A stretch of 64,000 nt of DNA from Bradyrhizobium iriomotense (GTDB lineage Bacteria; Pseudomonadota; Alphaproteobacteria; Rhizobiales; Xanthobacteraceae). Location: positions 124,001 to 188,000 of the forward strand of contig NZ_JAFCLP010000003.1 in assembly GCF_018129405.1 (NCBI RefSeq), read 5' to 3'. A program made the position numbers and the translations under genes. Positions 10,495 to 17,632 of the stretch are shown here, piece by piece. Below the pieces are notes generated by a model. The model saw only the letters and a program-made list of their open reading frames with translations. It searched no databases and was not told the DNA's origin. Every line of letters starts with the position of its first letter. The stretch's first letter is position 1.

Positions 10495-10986
10495 TCAGCC
10501 CTGCGGCTGGTCGGTCGGCGGCGGGGTCGGACGCGTCTTGTGCTGCGCCATGAACTGGTCGAACTCTTCCTTGTCCTTGGCGTGACGCAGACGGTCGAGG
10601 AAGTTCTTGAACTCGACCTGCTCTTCCTCAAGCCGGCGCAGCGTCTCAGAGCGGTATTCGTCGAAGGCGCGGTTGCCGGAGGACGGCGGGCCGAAGCCAA
10701 AGCCGAAGCCGCGGCGCTCCATGCGATCGCGCATGCGGTCCATCTTGTACTGCATCTTTTCCATCTTGTTCTGCCAGCGATCCTGGTGGCTCCAGCACGA
10801 CATTCTTCTGCTCCCGAGTGTGAAAAAGAGAAGGGCAAGTCCGATCGGCCACCAGATGATGAAGCCGAGAATGGTCACGGCAATCCAGCCGGGATGCCAG
10901 GGCGTGTCGAGCATGCGGGGACGCTCGTATTGTTGGTATTGGTCCGAAGGGCCGCGCCATCGATTGACATCAGCGGTGTAGGCCAT
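10495..10986 (-). CDS. DUF2852 family small membrane protein
   Basis: A 163-residue protein of the DUF2852 family, widespread in Rhizobiales and of unknown function. There is a short N-terminal tail, then one strong membrane segment at about residues 34-58 with the tryptophan-rich WHPGWIAVTILGFIIWWP. A charged, helical C-terminal half follows (repeated KMEKM/RMRDRM, likely coiled coil) with a GFGFGFG stretch. The start has a GGAGATGGGAA ribosome binding site. A 19-bp palindrome lies 36 bp upstream of the ATG and matches one at the start of the neighbouring TetR gene, so repression by that regulator is likely. A terminator follows. Confidence 0.85.
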   Translation of the reverse strand: MAYTADVNRWRGPSDQYQQYERPRMLDTPWHPGWIAVTILGFIIWWPIGLALLFFTLGSRRMSCWSHQDRWQNKMEKMQYKMDRMRDRMERRGFGFGFGPPSSGNRAFDEYRSETLRRLEEEQVEFKNFLDRLRHAKDKEEFDQFMAQHKTRPTPPPTDQPQG

Positions 10987-11021
10987 TTCCCATCTCCATC
11001 ACGGCACCAGCGCCGTTGTGA

Positions 11022-11040
11022 ATGTAAATAACATTTACAT
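11022..11040. promoter_or_regulatory. Putative TetR operator upstream of DUF2852 gene
   Basis: A perfect palindrome, ATGTAAA-N5-TTTACAT, lies 36-54 bp upstream of the DUF2852 start codon. The same 7-5-7 layout occurs at 11868-11886 over the start of the adjacent TetR gene. The two-site match points to a shared operator. Confidence 0.75.
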
Positions 11041-11107
11041 AGCTAGACCATCCCGCGATTTTGTCAAGCTGGCCGCCCCACAGGGCCGGGGAATTATTTG
11101 CGCAATT

Positions 11108-11869
11108 TTATTTCGGCTTGCCCCAAGGACCACCGGGAGCACCACCTGGAGCACCGCCCGGCGGCACGGCTGAACCGGAGGATGCCTCCGGTGGCACCGG
11201 CGGCGGCTCGGCGCCCTTGGCCGGCGGTCGGCGATCGGTCGGGAAGCCGAGCCCGCGCAGATAGATCAGCACCTCGGCCTCCAGCAGCTCGTCCGGCGAC
11301 ATCGGCAGCTTGCGCCGCGCAGCATCGCCCCGCGAGAATAGCGAGGCCACGCCATGCGCCATCGACCAGATGTGAAGCGCCATCATCATCGCCGGCGGAC
11401 GCGGTGTGCCGGGCGGGGCCAGCGCAGCAAGCCGCTCGGCCGCGGCGCGGATGATGTTGAAGGCGCGTTCGCTGGCGGCCTGCAGCGCCGGATTGGCATC
11501 GACCGGCAGGCCGGATTCGAACATCGCATTGTAGAAGGCCGGCTCCTCGCGGGCGAAGGCGAGATAGGCCCTGCCGACGCGCTCGAACGCCGTGACCGTA
11601 TCGGGCCGGCCGTCGTCCCAGGCCGCAGTGAGACGCGCCTCGAACTGCTCGAAGCCGCGCTGGGCGATCGAGGACAAGAGCTCGTCGCGATCGCGGAAAT
11701 GCCGGTAGGGCGCCGCCGCACTGACGCCGGCCATGCGCGCGGCATCGGCGAAGGTGAAGCCGGCCGCCCCCTTCTCGGCGATCAGCCCGAGGGCGGCCTG
11801 CAACAGGGCTTCCTTCAGATTGCCGTGGTGATAGCCGCGCTCGGCGCGGCGCTCCTTGCGCCAGCTCAT
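11108..11869 (-). CDS. TetR/AcrR family transcriptional repressor
   Basis: A 253-residue regulator. The N-terminal helix-turn-helix domain (residues about 12-60) has the canonical segments GFTFADAARMAGVSAAAPYRHFRDRDELL. The C-terminal ligand domain at about 80-210 is helical. The last 40 residues are Pro/Gly-rich (GGAPGGAPGG) and probably disordered. The ATG at 11869 overlaps a near-perfect palindrome (11868-11886) equal in layout to the one before the DUF2852 gene, so autoregulation and control of that gene are inferred. No Shine-Dalgarno site is visible before this ATG, so initiation may be leaderless or weak. The ligand is unknown. Confidence 0.92.
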   Translation of the reverse strand: MSWRKERRAERGYHHGNLKEALLQAALGLIAEKGAAGFTFADAARMAGVSAAAPYRHFRDRDELLSSIAQRGFEQFEARLTAAWDDGRPDTVTAFERVGRAYLAFAREEPAFYNAMFESGLPVDANPALQAASERAFNIIRAAAERLAALAPPGTPRPPAMMMALHIWSMAHGVASLFSRGDAARRKLPMSPDELLEAEVLIYLRGLGFPTDRRPPAKGAEPPPVPPEASSGSAVPPGGAPGGAPGGPWGKPK

Positions 11870-11886
11870 GTGAACGGCTTTTACAT
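11868..11886. promoter_or_regulatory. Putative TetR autoregulatory operator
   Basis: On the plus strand the site reads ATGTGAA-N5-TTTACAT, one base from a perfect palindrome and from the site at 11022-11040. It overlaps the first bases of the TetR gene, where a bound repressor would block its own expression. Confidence 0.7.
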
Positions 11887-11996
11887 GAGCCGGGCGTGAA
11901 GGTCACTAGCGGGAATCGCGCGTGATTAACCCGTACTTCCACGGTCCTGCCGGGCCGATGCGCCAGGCATCGCGCCCGGAAACGACGTCGCCTGGG

Positions 11997-12362
11997 CTAC
12001 ATCTGCGGAATCGGCAGCACGGGCATGACCTCGATCGCCTCGCCCGGGAAGATCGCAAAATGCGGATGGTTCTCGAACAGCTTTGCAGCTTCCTCCTGCG
12101 AGGCGGCCCGCACCACCGTGAAGCCGGTCAGCGCGTTGCTGATCTCGGTGATGCCGCTTCCGTCGATCCTGCGGGTCTTGCCGAGCGGGCCACCCATCTC
12201 GACGATGACGTCCTTGTGCTTCTCGACCCAGCCGTGCCAGGCGGCCATGCCCTCGCGCTCTTTGGCCTTGCGTTCGGCCTCGGGCAGCGCGCGCCAGGCT
12301 GCCATTTTCGATCCGCTCATGCTGCCAAGATAGACGGCGAGAAATTTGTGTTCGGCGCTCAT
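11997..12362 (-). CDS. YCII-related domain protein
   Basis: A 121-residue protein of the YciI-like fold (dimeric alpha-beta ferredoxin-like). The sequence has the LAVYLGSMSG start, a helical middle and the closing FEGHP-like segment (FENHPHFAIFPGEAIEVMPV). The start has a strong AGAGGAGA ribosome binding site. It lies 51 bp downstream of the next YCII gene and should share its transcript and its ECF-type promoter at 12877-12905. No enzymatic activity can be assigned. Confidence 0.85.
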   Translation of the reverse strand: MSAEHKFLAVYLGSMSGSKMAAWRALPEAERKAKEREGMAAWHGWVEKHKDVIVEMGGPLGKTRRIDGSGITEISNALTGFTVVRAASQEEAAKLFENHPHFAIFPGEAIEVMPVLPIPQM

Positions 12363-12413
12363 GGATATCTCCTCTGGTTGATTGATTGGAAAATCGGGTA
12401 GCGGCAGTCTCGT

Positions 12414-12818
12414 CTACTTCTTCAGGTCGCCAAACCCGGCCACGATCTCCTGCACTTCAGGAGAGTAGTCGGTCGTCTCGTGCACCTGGCGGATCTCGAT
12501 GATTTCGTTCGGCGAGGCCGGGCACTTCTTGGCCCACGCGATCGCCTCGGCGCGCGAAGCGACGTCGATCATCCAGTAGCCGCCCAGAACTTCCTTGGCT
12601 TCCGCGAAGGGACCGTCGGTCACGATGGGCTCGCCGGTCGCGAACGACACGCGCGCGCCCATCGACGGCGGATGCAGGCCGTCCAGCGTGATCAGCACGC
12701 CGGCATCCTTCAGCGCCTCGTTGTAGCGCATCATCGCGGCGACGCGCTCGGGATCGAGTTGGACGTCCGCCGGCGCGCTCTCGTAGCCGAGCGGGATCAT
12801 CAGCATCATGAATCGCAT
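12414..12818 (-). CDS. YCII/DGPF-domain protein
   Basis: A 134-residue member of the DGPF (YCII) family that accompanies ECF42 sigma factors. The signature DGPFAEAKEVLGGYWMID at about residues 73-90 is intact. The ATG at 12818 (MRFMMLMIPLG) is chosen because of the AGGGAAC ribosome binding site directly upstream and because members of the family start with this strand; an in-frame extension of 20 residues is possible but unsupported. It is the first gene of a two-gene unit with the YCII gene at 11997. An ECF-type promoter lies 59 bp upstream. Confidence 0.9.
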   Translation of the reverse strand: MRFMMLMIPLGYESAPADVQLDPERVAAMMRYNEALKDAGVLITLDGLHPPSMGARVSFATGEPIVTDGPFAEAKEVLGGYWMIDVASRAEAIAWAKKCPASPNEIIEIRQVHETTDYSPEVQEIVAGFGDLKK

Positions 12819-12876
12819 GGTGTTCCCTGGTTTCACTGTCGGGAGAGCGGCGACGGAGCCGCCCGCCCTCACCTCC

Positions 12877-12905
12877 AAGACGAATGAACTCCCGGGGAAC
12901 CGACA
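12877..12905 (-). promoter_or_regulatory. Putative ECF42 promoter of the YCII pair
   Basis: On the minus strand TGTCGG (12905-12900) is followed after exactly 17 bases by CGTCTT (12882-12877). The same hexamers and spacer length occur before three other units in the next 7 kb, including the operon of the sigma factor itself. Confidence 0.75.
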
Positions 12906-12931
12906 TGGTGCCGGAAACTATTTTCGCCGCG

Positions 12932-13297
12932 CTAGCGCGGCTGCGGCAGGAAACGGCCATCCTGCCGGGCGGCGCCGAAATAGACCTCGATCCGCCGGAC
13001 CTTGCCGCCGGCGAAGGTGAAGAACTCGGTGTTGCGAAAGCTCCTGCCATCCGTTGCCAGGCAGCAATAGGTGACGAAGGCCTCATCGCCTCGGACGAAA
13101 ATCCGCTCGATGTCATGCCGCGCGATCCAGCCGCTGTCCCTCCAGCAGCGTTCGAAATAGGCCGCCTTGTCGAGGTCGTCGTCGAACGGACTGGTGAAGC
13201 GGAAGTCGTCGGCGAGCGCGTCGGTCACCCGCTGCCGATCATTGGCGAGATAGGCGGCGAACAAGTTCCGGATCACGCGCTCATGGTCATCAGGCAT
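12932..13297 (-). CDS. SnoaL/NTF2-like nuclear-transport-factor-fold protein
   Basis: A 121-residue cone-fold protein; such proteins are small isomerases, hydrolases or ligand binders. The sequence has the typical N-terminal helix (HERVIRNLFAAYLANDRQRVTDALADDFRFTSP) and the closing strand set (FFTFAGGKVRRIEVYFG). The ATG at 13297 has a GGAGAC ribosome binding site; an upstream extension of 55 residues would be Cys/Arg-rich and spurious. It is transcribed alone from an ECF-type promoter at 13328-13356. The substrate is unknown. Confidence 0.85.
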   Translation of the reverse strand: MPDDHERVIRNLFAAYLANDRQRVTDALADDFRFTSPFDDDLDKAAYFERCWRDSGWIARHDIERIFVRGDEAFVTYCCLATDGRSFRNTEFFTFAGGKVRRIEVYFGAARQDGRFLPQPR

Positions 13298-13327
13298 CGA
13301 TAGTCTCCGCAGCAAGCATCCCTGTGG

Positions 13328-13356
13328 AAGACGATTCACAACCGGCCGCGCCGACA
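13328..13356 (-). promoter_or_regulatory. Putative ECF42 promoter of the SnoaL-like gene
   Basis: TGTCGG (13356-13351), 17-base spacer, CGTCTT (13333-13328) on the minus strand, ending 30 bases before the start codon at 13297. It is identical in hexamers and spacing to three other sites in this block. Confidence 0.75.
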
Positions 13357-13524
13357 ACGCCCGCGGACTGCAGCAGCACGACGCGAAAAGTAAGGAGAAT
13401 CCGGATCCGGACCTCCGCGGGAGCGCAGCTCCACCGGCATAAGCCTTTCTCGCCGGGACCAAAGCGCAGTAATAAGGAGCCCGCGCTCACGCGCGCCCAT
13501 TTTCGACACAGGACAGACCAGCCC

Positions 13525-14313
13525 ATGCCGCATGCCCCGCAAAAAGTCGCCCTCGTCACTGGAGCCGCGCGCGGCATCGGGCTTGCGACCGCGAAGAAGT
13601 TCCTCGGCGAGGGCTGGCGCGTGGCGCTGCTCGACATCGAGGGCGAGCTGCTCGGCCGTGCGGTCGCCGGGATCGGCCAGGACGAGGCCACGCTGGCGCT
13701 GACCTGCGACGTCTCCGACGCGGCGGCGGTCGGCGCCGCGATGACGGCGATCGAGCGGCGGTTCGGCCGGCTGGACGCGCTCGTCAACAATGCCGGCATC
13801 GCCGTGTTCGCGCCGCTGATGGAGACGTCGGATGCCGACTGGCGCCGCGTGCTCGAGGTCAACCTCGCCGGCCCTTTCCTCTGCACCAAGGCCGCGGTGC
13901 CCCTGCTGCGCGACAGCGATGGCGGCGCCATCGTCAACATCACCTCGATCTCGGCAGTGCGCGCCTCGACGCTGCGCTCGGCCTACGGCACCAGCAAGGC
14001 CGGCCTTGCCCATTTGACGAAGCAGCTGGCGGTCGAGCTCGCCTCGCTCAACATCCGCGTCAACGCGGTCGCGCCCGGACCGGTCGACACCGAGATGGCC
14101 AAGCAGGTGCATACCAAAGAGATCCGCGCCGACTATCACGACGCCATTCCGCTCAACCGCTACGGCCTGGAGGAGGAGCTCGCCGAAGCGATCTATTTCC
14201 TGTGCTCGGATCGATCGAGCTACATCACCGGCCAAATTTTGGCCGTCGATGGCGGCTTCGATGCGGCGGGCATCGGCCTGCCGACGCTGCGCGGGCAAAG
14301 GCGGAACGGGTAG
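13525..14313 (+). CDS. Short-chain dehydrogenase/reductase
   Basis: A 262-residue classical SDR oxidoreductase using NAD(P)H. It shows the cofactor motif TGAARGIG (residues about 11-18), the NNAG motif (about 89), the catalytic Tyr and Lys in YGTSK (about 152-156) with a preceding Ser, and the PG motif (APGPVDTEM). The acidic residue after strand 2 (LLDIEGE) suggests preference for NAD. The ATG at 13525 begins MPHAPQKVALVTG; longer extensions overlap the divergent promoter region. It is divergent from the SnoaL-like gene and has no ECF-type motif upstream. The substrate is not predictable. Confidence 0.93.
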   Translation: MPHAPQKVALVTGAARGIGLATAKKFLGEGWRVALLDIEGELLGRAVAGIGQDEATLALTCDVSDAAAVGAAMTAIERRFGRLDALVNNAGIAVFAPLMETSDADWRRVLEVNLAGPFLCTKAAVPLLRDSDGGAIVNITSISAVRASTLRSAYGTSKAGLAHLTKQLAVELASLNIRVNAVAPGPVDTEMAKQVHTKEIRADYHDAIPLNRYGLEEELAEAIYFLCSDRSSYITGQILAVDGGFDAAGIGLPTLRGQRRNG

Positions 14314-14319
14314 AACCTT

Positions 14320-14454
14320 GTAGGGTGGGTTAGCACTGCGGCGCGCGAAGTGCGGCCGCCGAGCGCAACCCACCTCTTTTCACGCGGCGAGAAAGATGGT
14401 GGGTTACGGCAACGGACTGCGCTTTCGCGCAGCCATAGGCTAACCCACCCTACG
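14320..14454. repeat. Palindromic intergenic repeat with GTAGGGTGGGTTAGC ends
   Basis: The element begins with GTAGGGTGGGTTAGC and ends with its reverse complement, GCTAACCCACCCTAC, about 135 bp later. It has further internal complementary blocks (CAACCCACC against GGTGGGTTA). It fills the gap between the SDR gene and the next gene. Such elements are dispersed in Bradyrhizobium genomes; the end coordinate is accurate to a few bases. Confidence 0.75.
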
Positions 14455-14476
14455 AAACCGAGTTGGTGGAGAGTTC

Positions 14477-14914
14477 ATGCGACGCGTCATCTTCCCCATG
14501 GTCCTGATGCTCGCATCCGCGCTCGTCGCCGCCACGCCTGCTGTCGCCGAAATCCGCATCATGCAGTCGCCGGGCGGACAGGTCGGGCCGTTCCTCGATC
14601 TGTTCGAGAAGGTGCGCCAAAGCGGCGAGCGCGTGGTGATCGACGGTCCCTGCCTGTCCGCCTGCACGCTGGTGCTGAGCATCGTGCCGGGCGAGCGCAT
14701 CTGCGTGACGAGGCGCGCCGTGCTCGGCTTCCACGCCGCGCGTTCGGTCGACCAGCGCGGGCGCATCTATGCCGAGCCGGAAGCATCCGAGGCGGTGCTT
14801 GCCGCCTATCCCGGGCCGGTGCGCGACTGGATCAGCCGCCGCGGCGGACTCACCTCGCGGCTACTGCTGCTGAAGGGGCGCGATCTCGCCGCGATCTATC
14901 CGCGCTGCCGGTGA
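14477..14914 (+). CDS. Secreted ClpP-fold-like protein (COG3904-like)
   Basis: A 145-residue protein with a Sec signal peptide (residues about 1-24, ending in AVA). The mature part contains SPGGQVGPF and, about 35 residues later, the DGPCLSACTLVLS segment. The Gly-Gly loop followed by Ser-Ala-Cys recalls the ClpP/crotonase-like nucleophile elbow of the predicted periplasmic family COG3904. The catalytic role is inferred, not shown. It follows the palindromic repeat and has no obvious operon partner. Confidence 0.75.
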   Translation: MRRVIFPMVLMLASALVAATPAVAEIRIMQSPGGQVGPFLDLFEKVRQSGERVVIDGPCLSACTLVLSIVPGERICVTRRAVLGFHAARSVDQRGRIYAEPEASEAVLAAYPGPVRDWISRRGGLTSRLLLLKGRDLAAIYPRCR

Positions 14915-15175
14915 CGCCTGGGCGCCGTGTGACTGCGATCAGTCCGCCACTGTGCGGCGATTAGGCAGTTCGGCACAATTTCCCGTCCGCGCCCCCCGAA
15001 TCCGCTCAAGTGCTTTGCAATGGCTGCACAATTTACGCGGTTTGCAGCTTTTCGCCGCGGTTTATGATGAATTTGGCCAGACTGAGGCCGCGGCGGCGAC
15101 ACAATCTCAGCAGTGGTCACGGACTAGATGGTTTTGCCTTTTCAAGATTGCTCATTTTCAAGCGGGTCGCACACT

Positions 15176-15514
15176 ATGCAGCCCATCGATTTTCTCTACC
15201 GCCTGTCGGACCAGGGACGGATCGTCCTCGGCCCGCTGAGCTCCGAGGAAACCGTCGAGTTCGAATTGCTGTCGCGACGCGACCGCGAGGGCCTGATGGA
15301 CCTCGCATCCGAGCTGCGGCTGCTCGAGCTCTATGTGAAATATGTCGGCTCGGGTGCAGGCGCCGCGCCGCCGCCACCCGACCGGCACGGCATCGAGCCG
15401 CCGCGACCGAGGAGACCCACGCCCTCCCGGACGGCGCGACCGCGCAACTACATCGTCTCGATGCTTGTCATCGCAAGTGTCAGCTTCACGCTCATCGCAT
15501 TGCTCGTGAGCTGA
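15176..15514 (+). CDS. Hypothetical tail-anchored membrane protein
   Basis: I do not recognise this gene. The 112-residue product starts MQPIDFLYRLSDQG; an alternative ATG 16 codons upstream (15128) cannot be excluded. The N-terminal 65 residues are acidic and helical, a Pro/Arg-rich linker follows (about 70-92), and one hydrophobic segment at about 93-112 (YIVSMLVIASVSFTLIALLV) ends the protein, giving a C-terminal anchor. The ribosome binding site is weak. It stands alone. Confidence 0.6.
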   Translation: MQPIDFLYRLSDQGRIVLGPLSSEETVEFELLSRRDREGLMDLASELRLLELYVKYVGSGAGAAPPPPDRHGIEPPRPRRPTPSRTARPRNYIVSMLVIASVSFTLIALLVS

Positions 15515-15562
15515 CGGGCAAGCGCGCCGGCGACGTTGCGCCGGTCACACGCTGCATGGGTT

Positions 15563-15655
15563 CTAGAAGAACCTCTGGATCATCTGCGCCAATTCCATGC
15601 TTGCGCAGATGAGCATACCCCAGAGTGCAAAGTTGATCTGTAGCGCCGCCGCCAT
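15563..15655 (-). CDS. 30-residue hydrophobic small protein
   Basis: A very short reading frame beginning MAAALQINFALWGM with a strong GGGGAG ribosome binding site seven bases upstream. Residues about 5-25 are hydrophobic, followed by MIQRFF at the end, so it is probably a single-pass membrane peptide. The strong ribosome binding site and compact membrane-peptide composition are the only support; no homologue can be named. An in-frame extension to 15811 is possible but lacks a comparable ribosome binding site. Confidence 0.5.
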   Translation of the reverse strand: MAAALQINFALWGMLICASMELAQMIQRFF

Positions 15656-15942
15656 CGGTCGCTCCCCTTCCAAGTCACGCCCATCCCAGTTTGTAGAATT
15701 TATGAAGGAATGATTAGCGATTCTGACGCGCTGTTCACAGCCTATTATTGCGCCAGTTGTTGTGCGATGCGGGCCGCACCTCTCCACGAAGCGGCCGCAC
15801 TGCTCTCGCAAAGTGATGCGAGAGTATGATTCCTTATTCGGCCATGCCGGCCACGTCGTTTCCCTTAAGTTCCATTTAACTGGCGCGATGCAATACTTCC
15901 CGGGCGGAATTTGCGTGTCGCGTACCGCTTCAAGGGTCCGGC

Positions 15943-16308
15943 ATGATGCGACACGGCTTCTTCTTGCTCACTTTTTGCGCAGCGCTCATGGGATGCGCGG
16001 TCGCGCCGGCGCAGGAGCGTCGTCCGATCGCATGGGATGGCCTCGGCCAGAACCCGAATCGCACTCACGTCACAAAGCGGCGCACCGCCAGTCCCGTATC
16101 TGCGCAGGACAATTCTGCGCAGGACAATCCCAATCAGGAGCGGGAAAAGGTGCTCGCCACCTTGCGTCCCTACTCCGAAGCGTGGTGGGCAGTCCACGAC
16201 GAGATCGAAGCGGAGAACGACAAGCAGCTCGGCACCAAGCTAGTGATCTGCCCGCGCTGCGTTGAGACCTCGCCGCCTGGCGAAGCCGTGACCGGATCGA
16301 TCCGGTGA
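15943..16308 (+). CDS. Hypothetical lipoprotein
   Basis: A 121-residue protein with an N-terminal signal sequence ending in the lipobox LMGC (Cys at about residue 18), so it is probably lipid-anchored in the envelope. The mature part is polar with a small QDNSAQDN duplication at about residues 55-62 and a CPRC pair near the C-terminus that could bind metal or form a disulfide. I cannot assign a family. It converges with the VOC gene. Confidence 0.65.
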   Translation: MMRHGFFLLTFCAALMGCAVAPAQERRPIAWDGLGQNPNRTHVTKRRTASPVSAQDNSAQDNPNQEREKVLATLRPYSEAWWAVHDEIEAENDKQLGTKLVICPRCVETSPPGEAVTGSIR

Positions 16309-16413
16309 GAGGCATACGCGTCGATCGGCACATGACGTTACGGCCTGGCCGCGCCCCTTGCTCGCATCGATCGAGAGAGGCGCGCCGCCGGGCGTGTCAG
16401 GCGACCGCTGCCG

Positions 16414-16827
16414 TCACATTCCCTCGGCCGGGCAGTTCACCATCCAGGGGATGCCGAACCTGTCGACGCACATACCAAAACCCTTGGCCCAGAACGTCTT
16501 GCTGAAGGGCATGGTGACCGAACCACCGTCGGCGAGCGCGTTGAACTTGCGCTCGGCGTCCGCGACATCAGCGATCGTCAGCGAGACCGAAAAGCCTTGC
16601 GGCTTGTGAAAATGCTCGCCCGGTGCGTCGGAGCCCATCAGCACGCTACCGTCGGGCAGCGTCATCCGCGCATGCATGATCATCTTCTCGCGGCCGGGCG
16701 CGGCGGGCATGTCCGGCGGCGCGTCGGATGCACGCATCATCGCGTCGATCTTGCCGCCGAGCACCTTGGCGTAATGGGTGAATGCTGCTTCGCAGGTGTC
16801 CTGATAGAATAGATAGGGATTGAGCAT
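16414..16827 (-). CDS. VOC-family PhnB-like protein
   Basis: A 137-residue vicinal-oxygen-chelate fold protein of the PhnB/3-demethylubiquinone methyltransferase-like group. The start MLNPYLFYQDTCEAAFTHYAKVLGG, the mid segment HARMTLPDGSVLMGSDAPG and the closing FGMCVDRFGIPWMVNCP are characteristic. A strong AAGGAGAG ribosome binding site precedes the ATG at 16827. It starts 38 bp after the SRPBCC gene and should be co-transcribed with it from the ECF-type promoter at 17427-17455. No activity is known for this subgroup. Confidence 0.9.
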   Translation of the reverse strand: MLNPYLFYQDTCEAAFTHYAKVLGGKIDAMMRASDAPPDMPAAPGREKMIMHARMTLPDGSVLMGSDAPGEHFHKPQGFSVSLTIADVADAERKFNALADGGSVTMPFSKTFWAKGFGMCVDRFGIPWMVNCPAEGM

Positions 16828-16865
16828 CGTTTCTCTCCTTTTCGTTTCCTGGACAATCGTTGGCG

Positions 16866-17402
16866 TTATTTCTCGGTGAGCTTCTTGAGGCTCGCGAGAC
16901 CGGCCTCGAAATCCTTGCCGATCATGCTGTCCATGTTGATGAAGACCTGCATCACCTTGGACAGGAACGGAGCCGGACCGTACATCGCCCATGTGACCAG
17001 AGTAGTCTCGCCTTGCGGCACAAAGGTGAACTCGGCGGTGTTGTGGCCCTCAAAGGGTCGCTCGAAATCGAGCTTGATCCGAAGCTTTGACGGCGAGTTC
17101 GCCTCGAGGATCTCCATGTGACCGGCGCCGACATTGTTGTTGCCGTCCCAGGCATAGGTCGCACCCTTTCCTGCCGCGGCGCCTCCGAAAGTCCGCTTCA
17201 TGGCCGGATCGCGGTTCTCATAGGGAGACCAGTTGGTCCAGAAGCGGAAATCGGCGACCTGCGGATAGATCGCGGCGGCCGGCGCCTTCATGGCGAGGGA
17301 ACGCTCGACGCGGAAGGTGTCGGGTTTTGTCAATGCGAAGACGAGGATGCCCGCGATCCCGACCGCAAGCACGATGGCAATGATGGCAATGGCTTTCAGC
17401 AT
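16866..17402 (-). CDS. Membrane-anchored SRPBCC-family protein
   Basis: A 178-residue START/SRPBCC-fold protein (hydrophobic ligand binding). An N-terminal membrane segment covers residues about 3-24 (LKAIAIIAIVLAVGIAGILVF). The ligand domain follows, with the typical ADFRFWTNWSPYE near the first helix and the long C-terminal helix (MQVFINMDSMIGKDFEAGLASLKKL). The ATG at 17402 has a GGGGAG ribosome binding site. It heads a unit with the VOC gene and has an ECF-type promoter just upstream. Confidence 0.88.
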   Translation of the reverse strand: MLKAIAIIAIVLAVGIAGILVFALTKPDTFRVERSLAMKAPAAAIYPQVADFRFWTNWSPYENRDPAMKRTFGGAAAGKGATYAWDGNNNVGAGHMEILEANSPSKLRIKLDFERPFEGHNTAEFTFVPQGETTLVTWAMYGPAPFLSKVMQVFINMDSMIGKDFEAGLASLKKLTEK

Positions 17403-17426
17403 GAATGACTCCCCGGATACGGGAAT

Positions 17427-17455
17427 AAGACGAAGGGGAACGGCGGGGGCCGACA
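17427..17455 (-). promoter_or_regulatory. Putative ECF42 promoter of the SRPBCC-VOC unit
   Basis: TGTCGG (17455-17450), 17-base spacer, CGTCTT (17432-17427) on the minus strand, 25 bases before the start codon at 17402. Both hexamers are identical to those before the sigma-factor operon. Confidence 0.78.
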
Positions 17456-17479
17456 ATTGATGGGACGAAATTATCCTCC

Positions 17480-17580
17480 CGTCATTCCGGGGCACCCGAA
17501 GGGTGAACTATGGTGCGCAATTGCGCACCTGAGAATCTCGAGATTCCGGGTTCGGTCCTGCGGACCGCCCTGGAATGACG
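17480..17580. repeat. Palindromic intergenic repeat with CGTCATTCC ends
   Basis: A 101-bp element beginning CGTCATTCCGGGGC and ending GCCCTGGAATGACG, a near-perfect terminal inverted repeat. It contains nested palindromes, GTGCGCAATTGCGCAC and GAATCTCGAGATTC. It lies between the SRPBCC unit's promoter and the 3' end of the sigma-factor gene. It resembles the common short repeats of Bradyrhizobium. Confidence 0.8.
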
Positions 17581-17632
17581 GTGTGGTTGATGTCAGGGAC
17601 GAGCCCAGCATGGCAATGTGGGGCACCGCGCC

